Assembly (NCBI GenBank): GCA_009823505.1
Contig: VZQC01006732.1
Span: 738,171 to 802,170, forward strand
Origin: Rhizomys pruinosus
Lineage: Eukaryota > Chordata > Mammalia > Rodentia > Spalacidae
Length of the DNA: 64,000 bases
Reading direction: 5' to 3'
The translations under genes were made by a program, and so were the position numbers. Positions 32,771 through 43,055 of the stretch are shown in pieces. Below the pieces are notes generated by a model, which was not told where the DNA came from, searched no databases, and saw only the letters and a program-made list of their open reading frames with translations. The stretch's first letter is position 1. Each line of letters opens with the position of its first letter.

Positions 32771-33125
32771 ACCTGTGCTGGATAGCTTTAGTGTCAACTT
32801 GACACACCTGGGTTGAGGGAGCCTCAATTGGGGAACTGCCTCCATTGGAGTGGCCTGAGGCCATGTCTGTGGGGTATTTTCTTGATTGCTGAGTGATGCA
32901 GAAGGGCTCAGCCCACTGTGGGTGGTACCACCCTTGGGCAGGTTGTTGTGTGTTGTACAAAACAGCAGCCTGGGCATGGGCCAGGGGAGCAAGCCAGTAA
33001 GCAGCATTCCTCCATGGCCTGTGCTTCAGCTGGGGAAGAGCGCTATGACATGCTATCTTCTGGACATGGTACGATTCTCACGATCATGGATTCACAGAAA
33101 CTGTGGTTATCTGCCCAAGGTCTAC
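32771..33125 (+). repeat. Rodent mid-repetitive element, GTCAACTTGACA family
   Basis: Blocks TGTCAACTTGACACACCTGG, GGAACTGCCTCCATTGGAG, TTTTCTTGATTGCTGAGTGA and CAGCCCACTGTGGGTGGTAC recur at 34528-34920. Class not assigned. Confidence 0.65.
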
Positions 33126-33305
33126 ACAAAGCTCCCAGCATAGATGGGGATGGTGAGTCCCAGGTCCTACCTCTTCCTGGGAAGATACTGGCAGTTGATA
33201 GATGCTGGAGGAGGGTGTGGCCACTGGTAGGTTTTCTGGCATGGCCTCACACCAATGCACAAATGGCCAGCATTAATATGAGTTCTCCAACACACATACA
33301 CATAT

Positions 33306-33344
<39 letters not shown>

Positions 33345-33435
33345 GTTGGGAGGTGGGACTTTGAGGGGGAATGGAGGTAGACAAAATACTTAATTACATG
33401 CATGTATGACATTCTAAAAAAATAAAAAAATTAAA
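33126..33435 (+). repeat. L1 3' end with (CA)n
   Basis: GAAGATACTGGCAGTTGATAG, GTGTGGCCACTGGTAGG and the terminal AGTTGGGAGGTGGGAC with an A-rich end fit a rodent L1 3' terminus. A (CA)n tract occupies 33309-33341. Confidence 0.55.
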
Positions 33436-33570
33436 AACAAGGCAGAAAGTGACAGAGGAAACCGATGTTGCTCTCTGGCCTCCACAGGCACATGAATGGG
33501 TGTGCAAACCCACCCATACATGTACACAAAGACGAACACACCACACAAGACAAGAACCATAAAGTAATTC
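33436..33570 (+). repeat. B3/B4-type SINE 3' part
   Basis: TGCTCTCTGGCCTCCACAGG and CACATGAATGGGTGTGC are the 3' part of B3/B4-like SINEs. The head is missing. Confidence 0.5.
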
Positions 33571-33662
33571 AAAAAAAGACATATTTTCTCAGCTAACAAG
33601 ATCACCTTCATCTAAGATAACTGCAGGTTTATGTGAATATTAACAGTAGTTGCTTAATGCTT

Positions 33663-34010
33663 TCAAACATCTCCAAAGGAAAACTGATGATTCAACCCAC
33701 AAAAGCACTGCTGAATTAGGAAAATAAGGAGTATTGAAATGTTCTCTGTTTCTTTGCCCATATAGAATGCAATGCCCCTACCATTCCGGCCACCTCCACC
33801 CCTAGAGACATGCCACAGCTCTCCAGCATGACCCCTCAGTGTTTGGCGTAGCCCCAGGTACTGAACAACTTTGTGGTAAGTTCTCTCAGCTGGGTTATAC
33901 TCTCTAGTCAAGTAATGCATCTCATGCATGGATAATTCGTCAAATCTCCTTGGTAATCTTTGCACATTTTCTTCTTCTTCAGATCTTCCTTAAGCTTTTT
34001 AGATGTGATA
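33663..34010 (-). pseudogene. Possible decayed coding fragment, unidentified
   Basis: On the minus strand a 100-codon frame reads RFDELSMHEMHYLTREYNP, then HKVVQYLGLRQTLRGH. Just upstream, in another frame, is a lysine-rich KLKEDLKKKK, as if one frameshift separated two parts of a former reading frame. I do not recognise the family and see no poly(A) or target duplication. The frame may be chance; support is only that composition looks protein-like in non-repeat DNA. Confidence 0.22.
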
Positions 34011-34239
34011 TATATTTTATGAAGACATTTAATGACAGGAGAAATTTCATGATGTGTTCGTCAGAGATGATGCCAAAAATAGTGAGATTTCCATTTCCAT
34101 GTGGGGCCCGTAACCTTCCGGAGAGGGCTTACTCATTTCAGAGTGAGTATCAGTCTGGACTGCCATGGGTTTGCTGTGTCCCCTCAAACTCTTGTTTTGG
34201 AAACTTAGCTCCCAAAGCTATGTGCTGCTGTTCATCCAG

Positions 34240-34365
34240 AAGGCTTCATATAAATATATATATATATATATATCGTTCATATATGTATATATACATATAT
34301 ATACATATACATATATATCTTCATACATATATATATGCATATATATGCATTATATTGCATAATGG
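34240..34365. repeat. (TA)n/(CATATA)n simple repeat
   Basis: About 125 bp of TATATA and CATATATATG units. Tyr/Ile-rich frames across it are artefacts. Confidence 0.9.
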
Positions 34366-34527
34366 GCTTTGTTATGACATTCTCACTAATGCTTACTGTG
34401 TACTTTGACCATATTTGCTCTCAGTCATCCCCTTTTATTTCCCGTCCCTTGACCTCCTTCCTCTTCCAAAGCAGTTCCCTTTTCAGATCTTTTTTTCTCC
34501 CTCTATTCCTGTGCTGTTTAATTTTTG
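34366..34527 (-). repeat. Rodent L1 3' UTR, antisense
   Basis: GGGCTTTGTTATGACATTCTC, TACTTTGACCATATTTGCTC and the following C/T-rich block fit a reversed Lx-type 3' UTR. Confidence 0.5.
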
Positions 34528-34920
34528 GCAATACAACACAAACTAGAGACACTCAGGAGAAGAGAGCCTCGATCCTCGACCGATGGAGAATTTCCTCTAT
34601 CAGATTGGCCTGTGGCCATGTCTATGGGACATTTTCTTGATTGGTGAGTGATGTGGGAAGGCCCAGCCCACTGTGGGTAGTGCCACCCCAGAGCAGGTGG
34701 TCCTGGGTTGTATGAGAAAGCAGGCTGAGCACTGGCCAGAGAAGCAAGCCAGAAAGCAGTGTTCCTCCATGGTCTCTGCTTCAGTTTTTGCCTTGAAGTT
34801 TCTGCTTGAGTTCCTGCTTTGGCTTCCCTTGATGGAGGACCGTACTGTAAGCTGAAATAAAACCTTTCCTCTCCAAGTTGGTTTGGTCATGGTATTTATA
34901 ACAGCAAAGAAACTAAACTA
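34528..34920 (+). repeat. Rodent mid-repetitive element, GTCAACTTGACA family
   Basis: CAGATTGGCCTGTGGCCATG, TTTTCTTGATTGGTGAGTGA, CAGCCCACTGTGGGTAGTGC and the end AGCTGAAATAAAACCTTTCC match the family at 32771. The end is complete here. Confidence 0.65.
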
Positions 34921-35035
34921 GAAAAATTCCACATGTGAATGAAAACATGTGACGCTGTCTTCTGAGCTTGGCTAATTCCCCTTAATGTGATGCACTCCAG
35001 TCTCATCAACCTTTCCTGGAAATTATAAATTTCAT
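34921..35035 (-). repeat. L1 3' fragment, antisense
   Basis: TTAATGTGATGCACTCCAGT, CTCATCAACCTTTCCTGGAA and a T-rich end resemble the reversed L1 3' UTR start. Confidence 0.5.
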
Positions 35036-35214
35036 ATTTCTTTATTTTAAATAGTTTAAAGATTCAACCTTTAACAATTGAAATGCATCTAATTATGGTA
35101 CAGATAACAAGACATATGAAATAATTAACTTTTTAGCATATATTAAAGCATATATTGAAGCAATGAATCTCAATCTGACATTTTCATACATGCACAGAGT
35201 GCACTTTGATTGTA
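35036..35214. other. AT-rich single-copy DNA
   Basis: No feature seen. Confidence 0.4.
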
Positions 35215-35520
35215 CTCTTGAGCAGGGCCTTTGGTAGGTAATTAGATTAGATAAAATCATCAATTGTGGAGCCCCTAAGATGATGTCACTAGTGGATTTA
35301 TGGAAAAAAGAAGAGAGACCCCAGCTGGCCTGCTTATTCTATCTTACCACGTGATGTCTTCTGCCATGTTATGATGCACCAGAAAGCCTTCAACAAACAC
35401 CTCTGCCTTGTTATTGAATGTCCAAGCTCCATAATTTTAGATTAAACAAACATTTATTCCTTACAAATTACCTAAACTATGGTGTTTAATTACAGCAGCA
35501 GATAGACTGACACAGGATTC
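35215..35520 (-). repeat. Old eutherian repeat, antisense to 57955-58440
   Basis: GGGCCTTTGGTAGGTAATTAG, CATCAATTGTGGAGCCCC and the end CAGATAGACTGACACAGG are the reverse of the family at 57955 (CTATTTTATAAGGGCACTAA, CTAATTACCTCCCAAAGAC). Confidence 0.5.
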
Positions 35521-35769
35521 AGACAGAGAATAAGCATTTATATCTGTTTTTAATGAGCTCTGTTTCCTAAAATTACTTAGATTCTTGGAAAACAAATCCA
35601 CAACTAAGTGGTAAAGGCATGTTTATCATTTTCCTCAGAAAAGTAACTATCTAGAGTACCATGACTGGAACTTCAAAGGGCCAGAGAAGCAGGCTCAGGA
35701 CAATGGCTCTAGAGGGTCATATCTGCAGAATACTTGCTAGTTGTTTAGCAAAGCAGAGAGAGCAAAGGG

Positions 35770-35999
35770 TAGCTGTGCCATGCTCTGCTGGGTAGCTGTG
35801 CCATGCTCTGCTGGGTAGCTGTGCCATGCTCTGCTGGGTAGCTGTGCCATGCTCTGCTGGGTAGCTGTGCCATGCTCTGCTGGGTAGCTGTGCCATGCTC
35901 TGCTGGGTAGCTGTGCCATGCTCCTCTGGGTAGCTGTGCCATGCTCCTCTGGGTAGCTGTGCCATGCTCCACTGAGTAGATGTGCCATGCTCCGCTGGG
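35770..35999 (+). repeat. 23-bp minisatellite, ten units
   Basis: The unit TAGCTGTGCCATGCTCTGC + TGGG is repeated ten times without gaps. Units 1-6 are identical. Units 7-8 carry CTCCTC, unit 9 CTCCACTGAG, and unit 10 TAGATG and CTCCGC. Variation is therefore all at the right end. Because 23 is not a multiple of three and no stop occurs, all three minus-strand frames are open across it; the resulting WHSYPAEHGTATQQS-like proteins are artefacts. Confidence 0.97.
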
Positions 36000-37651
36000 T
36001 TTGTCCCTCCATGTTCCTTGTTTCCTACCAAATTTTCCAAGGAGGTTTCACTTAAAGGAAACCTTTACTACTGTGAAATTAAACTAAAGAATCAAAATAT
36101 GGAACATAAATGTTTAGATTTTTTTAACCATTTCCATACTTCAGTCAACAATTGAACAACAGCAAAAACTACTTTGATAGACAAATTGAGTATCAATCAG
36201 GATGAATGTGGAAGACATTACTAAGCAAACAATTCATTTATGTGGACTCTCTATTCCAATGGGTAGCAGGTGTCAGGATTGAATTGTACCATTAATAATG
36301 CCCATTATAGACCAGGGCAGAAGTGAGGGGCAACTGACTCTCCATTTCAAATCCACTTTGCATTTATTTTGACAGTATTGCTACCCAGTCTTGAAATGCA
36401 AAGCAGTCTCGGGCAGACTTGACAGACAAAGGTAACTTATGGCTTTATTTTGACCATTTAGTAACTCGGAGCCTCTGAGAGCAACAGAGCTTCCCAGGTG
36501 GTCTCTCTGTGACAGATGAGTTGCTCTGTAGGCAACTTCAAGGCAGCTGGCAGACTTGGCCAAGGAGCTAAACATTGCTAATGGAAAATGTGAGCCTCAG
36601 CCCAATGGTATGTGGCTGTTGGGACTATCATCAAGCACAAATAACAGAGAAGAGTGGAGGTGAGTTTCCACAGCCCTATCTGACCATATATGAGGTTCTA
36701 AGGACTTGAGCCCAAAGTAAAACACTAGCACCTATCCTGCATCCTCCCCAATAACCTGACCCATCTTGAACGAATTCACTTTAAGTTCTCTTCATATTAC
36801 ACTGGGTTGAAAGCAAATGAGCTTGATAATCCTGACAACAGATGTAAAAGTAGCTCCCCCTCACCCCAGCCCTTAAAAGAAATCATGTTTTCTTTGTGCA
36901 TTTTTGTTCAAAATAATTCTATGCTCTATTCACAGAGAATTATACATGACTCGAGATTCCAGTGTATGATTTAGGGTGGGAAAAGCTGACAACTGAAGCA
37001 TAAGAGCCCACATTTTTGTAATTATCTCCCCTTTGTGTCCCTCTTGAGTTCCCCAGTGCAGGGTAAGAACTGAAATGGGGGCTTGGTGTCCATAGAAGGC
37101 ACTTGGCAGTTGAGTGGTGCACATGTACTGATTTTAAAAGGTACGAGAGATCATAAGCATGGAGCCTTCTAGTCTCTCTTCTAACTTCTCACAAACCATA
37201 GCTGCTCAGCGTTGACTTTAATGCTACTTAAGTCTTTAAAAATATTTTCAGACTATAAATTTTTTTGCTCCAATTAGTGTTGGAGCCAAATAACATTATG
37301 TTTATTTCTTAAAAGGTAACAGAGAAATAATGGTAGAAATGCTGGGACCTCCTGTTTCATCTCATAGGAAGGGTTTGATAGTACAATGAGATCTTTCTCT
37401 CTCATTTCAATGTTCTCTTTATTGTTTCAATACATGCTAAAACAGATGGGATTTTAATAAGACAAAATGTATTCAGTCTTTGCTAAGCTTGAATAGAATT
37501 GGTTAAGTATTAAAGAATTTATTAAGAAATGAAAATAGCACAAAACATGTGTTGTTTCTTAATTAAAATCTCAAAAAAAATTAATAAACACCAAATGTAG
37601 ATGACTAGATGGAGTAAGCCACTAGCATAAGCACACAGGCATACATCGTTT

Positions 37652-37704
<53 letters not shown>

Positions 37705-38159
37705 CGTTTTACTTGTTAGTGCCTCAAATATGCAAGGGGCCTACATCCGACAATGGCTACGTTTCAAATTCCAGTCTTATCCTGAGGTTATTAAATCATT
37801 AATGAAAGTACAATAGTCGCATTGCCTTGTTCTCCAAGAGACATTGACTTTTTCCATTGTACTATGGGGCGGGAGTGAGTTTAACCTGGCCAGAACTCCT
37901 CTCAGGTTCTTATTATTAGCTATTAAGACCCAATGGAAAGCTAAAGAAGAGAAGATGTTTTCAGAAATGTCAGAACAAGAGAGGCAAAAGCCAGTCTTAA
38001 GGTATAACATGAAATATTGGTACTGATTTTAAATGGAGACTAGGCAAAGGGGCAGGAACCAGTGAGACTAGGTGTAAACAAAACCTAGTACAACAGACAA
38101 AAAGGGCATGCTTTAATTCTTTTGTATTTCTCTAACAAAATTCCTAAGGCTAGATTATT
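36000..38159. other. Single-copy DNA
   Basis: No repeat or gene recognised except the (GA)n tract at 37653-37701. Open frames are short and lack splice-site support. Confidence 0.5.
37653..37701 (+). repeat. (AG)n microsatellite
   Basis: A pure AG dinucleotide run of about 24 units. Confidence 0.97.
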
Positions 38160-38435
38160 TATTTATTCATTTTTGTGGTAGTGTGTGTGTGGTGTGTGTG
38201 TCCCAAGATGGATGTGTGGAGATCAATCACAAAACAGCTTTTAAGAGTCAGTTTTCTCCTTTGACCTTGTTTGGAGGTGAGCTCTCTATGTTTTCTGCCG
38301 CACTGCACACTCCAAGCTAGCTAGCCCGTGAACTTCCGGGCAATTCTTCTGTCCGTGTCTCCCATCTTGCTGTAGGAGTGCCAAAACCACAAGTGTGTGC
38401 CATCATCATATGTGGCTTTTGACCTGGGGCCCCAG
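38160..38435 (-). repeat. B4/RSINE-type SINE, antisense
   Basis: It begins with a (GT)-rich tail. GGAGATCAATCACAAAACAGC, CAAGCTAGCTAGCCCGTGAAC and TCCCATCTTGCTGTAGGAG follow in the order of a reversed B4/RSINE1. Confidence 0.6.
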
Positions 38436-39007
38436 ACTGAGAAGTAGTCTGAGAAATCCAAGTTTATGTTGCTGACACTAGGTATCAGGGGGAGGGTCTT
38501 TGCTGCATCCTCCCAGGGTGGAAGGTGGAAGGGTGAGAAGGTGTTGAACTGCTTACAAAGGCTCTTCTCGTAAGGGCATTAATGCAATTCATGGGAGTGA
38601 GAGGCACTATGACATACTCATTTGCCAGAAGTCCTTCCTGATAATACTGATTCCATTTGAACATGAAGTTGGGGTACACCATGCGGCCATGGGAGTGTTG
38701 CAGAACTGAGGAGGCCAACAGTATATGGGAAGGAAACAGCCAGAGAACGGCTGTGGCCCTGCCTGGGCTTCAGATGTGTCTGTCTCAGGCTGGAACTACA
38801 AATCGATTGGGCAAAGAAATTGCAAGTTTCCATTTGCTCTGCCGGGCTGGGCGGGGCTGGGGATGGACCCTTAGCTGAGGAGGAGATGGAAGCAGGGACC
38901 AATCGTCACCCAAGCTTTGACCACTTACAGATTTTTATCTTATTGTTGATGTGGTTTCTTTAGCTTCTGGAATTTCTTCTTTATTCTTTCTCTGTTTTGT
39001 TTATTCG
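38436..39007. other. Single-copy DNA with a possible old repeat
   Basis: CTTCTCGTAAGGGCATTAATG and CAATTCATGGGAGTGAGAGG near 38560-38610 resemble the family at 57955-58440 in sense orientation. The rest is unassigned. Confidence 0.35.
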
Positions 39008-39090
39008 TAGTGCTGGAACCAAGTCCAAGGGCCTTGTATACGTGAGACAAGTTGGAAGCCATGGGACTGTGTCTTCAGCCCTCCTGTAAT
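39008..39090 (-). repeat. ID-like SINE, antisense
   Basis: GTAGTGCTGGAACCAAGTCC, AGGGCCTTGTATACGTGAG and GTCTTCAGCCCTCC are a reversed ID head with substitutions. Confidence 0.55.
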
Positions 39091-40139
39091 TTAAAATATT
39101 TACCGAAATAAGTGTAACCATCTTAAGTTTTTCTACTCATTCTTTATGCAATGCTCAATACACTGACACGTTCTAATAAACAAACTCAAATTGGATCCCA
39201 AGACCATTTAAAAGCATTGTAGATCATTCTGGAAGGTGTCTTGAAGAGAGGACAAACATTGTACTCCACATCTTCACAAAGCAAAATTCCCTATCAATCT
39301 TCCTTCACATTTTTCTCCCCAGGAATTCTATTCTGGATCAGTTCCAACCCCTTGGCTCCCCCTTCACCTACTTCTCTCCCCACTCCCCTGTTGTTCCCCC
39401 ACCCTTGTTTGTCCTGCATCTCATCTTGGCTTTTACCCTTGACCATCTTTTCTGTAGCATAATTTGGCTTTTCTAATTCTCTCTGGCTGTTACCTCTCTC
39501 TTTAGCAAAATGGCCCTCAAGTATTTAAATATGACAAAGTGTATCTTCTCACTGGAGGGGAAGAGAACAATTTTAAGTAGACATGTGCTTGAAGTTCCAG
39601 TCAGGTGATTTACAAATAAACCCATCCTAAGTTTGGCACCGCCATAAGTAACCTAAGTAAGGCTTGAGCTTAGCCGCCAGGCATAGAGCAGAGGGCCAGT
39701 TGTCTGCCTTCATGATGAGGTTGACTGAGGAACATGGCAGCCTGGTGACAAACCAGTGTGGTGCTGCACATGACCAGCCCCTTAAACGATCTAAACATAC
39801 AGTGAATATCCTGCTCACATCTTAAAGTCAAAAGAGCATAAACCAAACTGCTATATGTTACAGACTATGTGTACTTAATACTAATTTCCCCTGTCATGTA
39901 AGGAATTCAAATCATTTTTCTGAGTTCCTTGCTCAGCATGATACAAATTTGAGTCAAGCTTTCTCAATTTAGATCCTAGGGTGGAATGGAAAGAAAGCTG
40001 GGACCAGTTGGGTCTCTGTGACTTGGAATCCCAGCTTAGCCACTACAGTGATTGATGGATCCTTTGTGCAACAAGACAGTGTGGGCCAGGACAACAGGCA
40101 CTTTCATCGCAGAGAGCACTCATGTGATGCATGAGAGAG
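39091..40139. other. Single-copy DNA
   Basis: No gene recognised. A weak MIR-like core may lie near 39990-40060 (GACTTGGAATCCCAGCTTAG, then CCAC). Confidence 0.4.
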
Positions 40140-40285
40140 TACAGAGCGCTTTTCACACTTATCATCTCTATACGTTTTCAGCCTGTGAGGTATTGGGGTG
40201 CCCATCTGGCAGTGATATTCAAAGGGGTTAGGTAATTTGTTTGAGGTCATATGCTTGGAAAGTGGCCAAGGCTACATCAAAATGT
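40140..40285 (-). repeat. MIR SINE, antisense
   Basis: CAGCCTGTGAGGTATTGGGG, CAAAGGGGTTAGGTAATTTG and GAGGTCATATGCTTGGAAAG are the reversed MIR 3' half. Confidence 0.6.
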
Positions 40286-40569
40286 GTGTAGAAGTGAGGA
40301 AATTTTAGCACATGGGATTTGATAAGACACATTTTCTCCAAGAGCCATTTCTTTATCAACTGAAAAAGATAGTCAAATAAATCACAAGGCCCAATGTCTC
40401 AGAAAAACTAGATATTGCTATTGTGTCTTAACTTTCTAAAAATTCATTTCCACCTATTAAACCGTATTAGCATAGAGGTCAACATTTCTTTAAATCTAAT
40501 TTTCTTAGCCTTCGTATAAACTGACCTTATATAGATAGAAGTACCAACAGGGAGTCAAAGTGCTGGCAC

Positions 40570-40990
40570 AGCAGTTTTCATAAAAAGCACTTAGGAGAGC
40601 TTATTAGAAGGTAAGTGACCGGGCTGGAGAGATGGCCTAGTGGTTAAGAGCGCCGACCGCTCTTACAGAGGACCCGGGCTCGATCCCCAGCACCCACATG
40701 GCGGCTGAGAACCGTCTGAAACTTCAATTCCAGGAGAACTCCAGTTCCATGGGAATCTGACGCCCTCTTCTGACCTCCGCGGCATTGCACGACACAGGTG
40801 CACAGATTTGCATGCAGACAGTGCATTCATACACATACAGAAATAAAATAAAATTAATAAAAAAATTTTTTTTAAAAAAGAAGGTAAGTGACCAGGCTCC
40901 TAGCCCAGATATTCAGATGGTCTGGACTTAGGAGAATTCAGGTGAGTCTCATGCAAATGGCCCAAGGTCCACCTATTTAAAAAGCTGCTA
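40570..40990 (+). repeat. MER5-type DNA transposon fossil split by B2
   Basis: AGCACTTAGGAGAGCTTATTA on the left, and CCCAGATATTCAGATGGTCT with GGAGAATTCAGGTGAGTC on the right, follow MER5A-like order. The B2 at 40621 interrupts it. Confidence 0.5.
40621..40880 (+). repeat. B2-class SINE, full length
   Basis: GGGCTGGAGAGATGGCCTAG start, A- and B-box like blocks, and an A-rich tail. The 15-bp target duplication AGAAGGTAAGTGACC lies on both sides. This is a young-looking copy. Confidence 0.95.
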
Positions 40991-41084
40991 CTGCCCACAT
41001 CCTTACATATTCATAACATGTAATTGCTCTTGAAATAGTCAAAGAGAACATATCTTTCATGAAGTGTTATAAAGCTGAACAGAG

Positions 41085-41183
41085 CCAGTAGCGTTGGTGC
41101 CCACTGGTAGGATTTGCTGAAGGAGGCAGAGGCAGGAGGATCTGGAGTTCAAGGCCAGCCTGGGCTACACATTAAAAAAAAAA
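41085..41183 (+). repeat. Short B1-related SINE
   Basis: GGAGGCAGAGGCAGGAGGATC and GTTCAAGGCCAGCCTGGGCT are the B1 middle. The element is about 97 bp with an A-tail and is flanked by AAAGCTGAACAGAG on both sides, so it inserted in this short form. Confidence 0.7.
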
Positions 41184-41464
41184 AAGCTGAACAGAGACAT
41201 ACGGTGTATATCACAGCCTCTCTGATGCTGCCTCTGACAAGATGCTGGAAATAAGGAATCCTTGGGAGGCCATTTTCCTTTAGAGAAAACTAAGTCTTTG
41301 TGTTCTTGGGATACAGTTTATGTAGAGGAACAAAATATTCAGAGTCCAGGAAATTCTTCAGGCAGATCTCAGGGAGAGGGGACTCAATAAAGAACAATAA
41401 AAGGAGGCACAGAAAAAAAGAAGAAGGACAGAATGCCAAGGGGAAGGTTGACAGCAGGCCTCGG
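41184..41464. other. Single-copy DNA
   Basis: No feature recognised. Confidence 0.4.
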
Positions 41465-41625
41465 CCAGGGCTCACATCATCTGGAGGAAATTTAAAACAA
41501 TGAATCCATGGCCCCACCCCTCAAGATTATGATGTAATTGATCTAGGTGCAACCTAAGCATCAGGAGTATTAAAAACCTTCCAGATGATTCTAATGTGCA
41601 GCCAAGGATGAAAATTGCTGCTCTG
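41465..41625 (+). repeat. MER5A (hAT-Charlie) fossil
   Basis: TCACATCATCTGGAGGAAAT, CCATGGCCCCACCCCTCAAG, GATGTAATTGATCTAGGTG and CCAGATGATTCTAATGTGC follow MER5A order. Confidence 0.7.
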
Positions 41626-42789
41626 TAGCTTTGTCCTTGCTGGCTCTACTTAGAAAGAAAGACGTAAGGTTTGCATGGGAGAGAAAAGGGCAGACTGAAT
41701 GTCCACTGAACCCAAATGAGAACACAGACCTTAGTTTTTGATATGTGACCTCGTTCTCCTGTGTATGTGGGAGACATGATTCTGATCAAAATGCAGGGTT
41801 TTAGAAAGAAAATTTGCCTCCACTTGCATTTCTGATGGTGAAGATGCAAATTCAATAGATTCAGAGCCGGGCCTCTGGAGTTTAATGTACATGTAGAAAA
41901 GTCTATGCTTTACTGAAACGTGACCTTTCAAGGGTCTCCAACTCTACAACTGGAGACTTAACAGCATGTGGGCAGTTTGATTACAGCAGAGCGGGCTGTT
42001 CTCTTTTGTCTTTGTGCTGAGGCAATTGAGTTTGTGAGTTTTCATGATTTCCACACACGTAAAATCTCAGCCATAATGTTGCATTTCCATTAAATTAGTG
42101 GATTACGGCTGTGTGTTCTGGCACATCTTCCAATGCTGGTCCCCATGCTGCTGAAGTCTTGCTGTTTGACACTGACCTATAAAATGTGTTATAATGATCT
42201 AAAATAAGGGAAAGGAATGAAAAATAAAACTGGCCACAAAGGCAGTTTGAAATGAGGTAAGATTCAGAATGGGTTTGGCACACACGTAGCCAAGTCAAAT
42301 CCAGCATCTACTCTCTCCTTCATTTTCAAAAGAGACTTGCAAATAAAAGTGTTAAGACTGATATGATGAAAAACAGGAGATAGTGAATTAGTAGCAAAAC
42401 TAGTCTCACAAACAAGCAAACAAACAAGCAACAGGAGTCTACTTGCTTACAGTTTACTTTGTACCTAACATAGACAGCCACAGAGTTGCCCAGGCCCAGT
42501 CTTCCCCAATGTGGTCTCATCATATAGGGATGACTAGGATAGCAGTCAGTACCCACCACAATAAAACTAACTTACACATGCTCAGCAACTGTTTGATGGC
42601 CAAGATCAATATCATCAACATTTTCCTGAGAAGCAAGCTTACATACTTCAAATTCATTGATAAAATTAAATGCGCTAACCACCACCTCCTAGCAAACCAG
42701 ACCCCAGGCCACCTCCAAGAAGAAGCCTATTTCAAGTAAAAAAACAAATCTCTCAGAGTTGCATATCCCATGACCTTTTACTTTTGTTT
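41626..42789. other. Single-copy DNA
   Basis: No repeat or gene recognised. Open frames such as 42443-42739 have no motif. Confidence 0.45.
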
Positions 42790-43055
42790 GTTGAAAGTGA
42801 GAAGCTGCTTGAAGCAGTGATTAACACTCAGCTTGGAACCAGGTAAAGCTAAGTTTGACTCCATGCTCTGTTTTGTGCTAGTTGTTTGGCTGGATAAACT
42901 ACTTTTCTGTTCTAAGAATCCATTTAACTTATAGGGATGGGTGTGAAGCGTCTACTACTGCACTATATTGTTTTCATAGAAGCCAAGTGAGATAATTAGC
43001 ATGAAGTGCTTGTTCGAGCATCTAGTATTCAATAACATCTCCTGGTTGCTCTGCA
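42790..43055 (+). repeat. MIR SINE, nearly full length
   Basis: GCAGTGATTAACACTCAGC, GTTTGACTCCATGCTCTG, CTAAGAATCCATTTAAC and GTGAGATAATTAGCATGAAG follow MIR from tRNA-like head to 3' end. Confidence 0.65.

Noticed and set aside
35717..36040. 107-residue protein with EHGTA/WHSYP repeats on the minus strand, or a CRISPR-like array
   Set aside because: The repeat is a contiguous 23-bp minisatellite without spacers, and all three frames are open, so it is neither a gene nor a CRISPR array.
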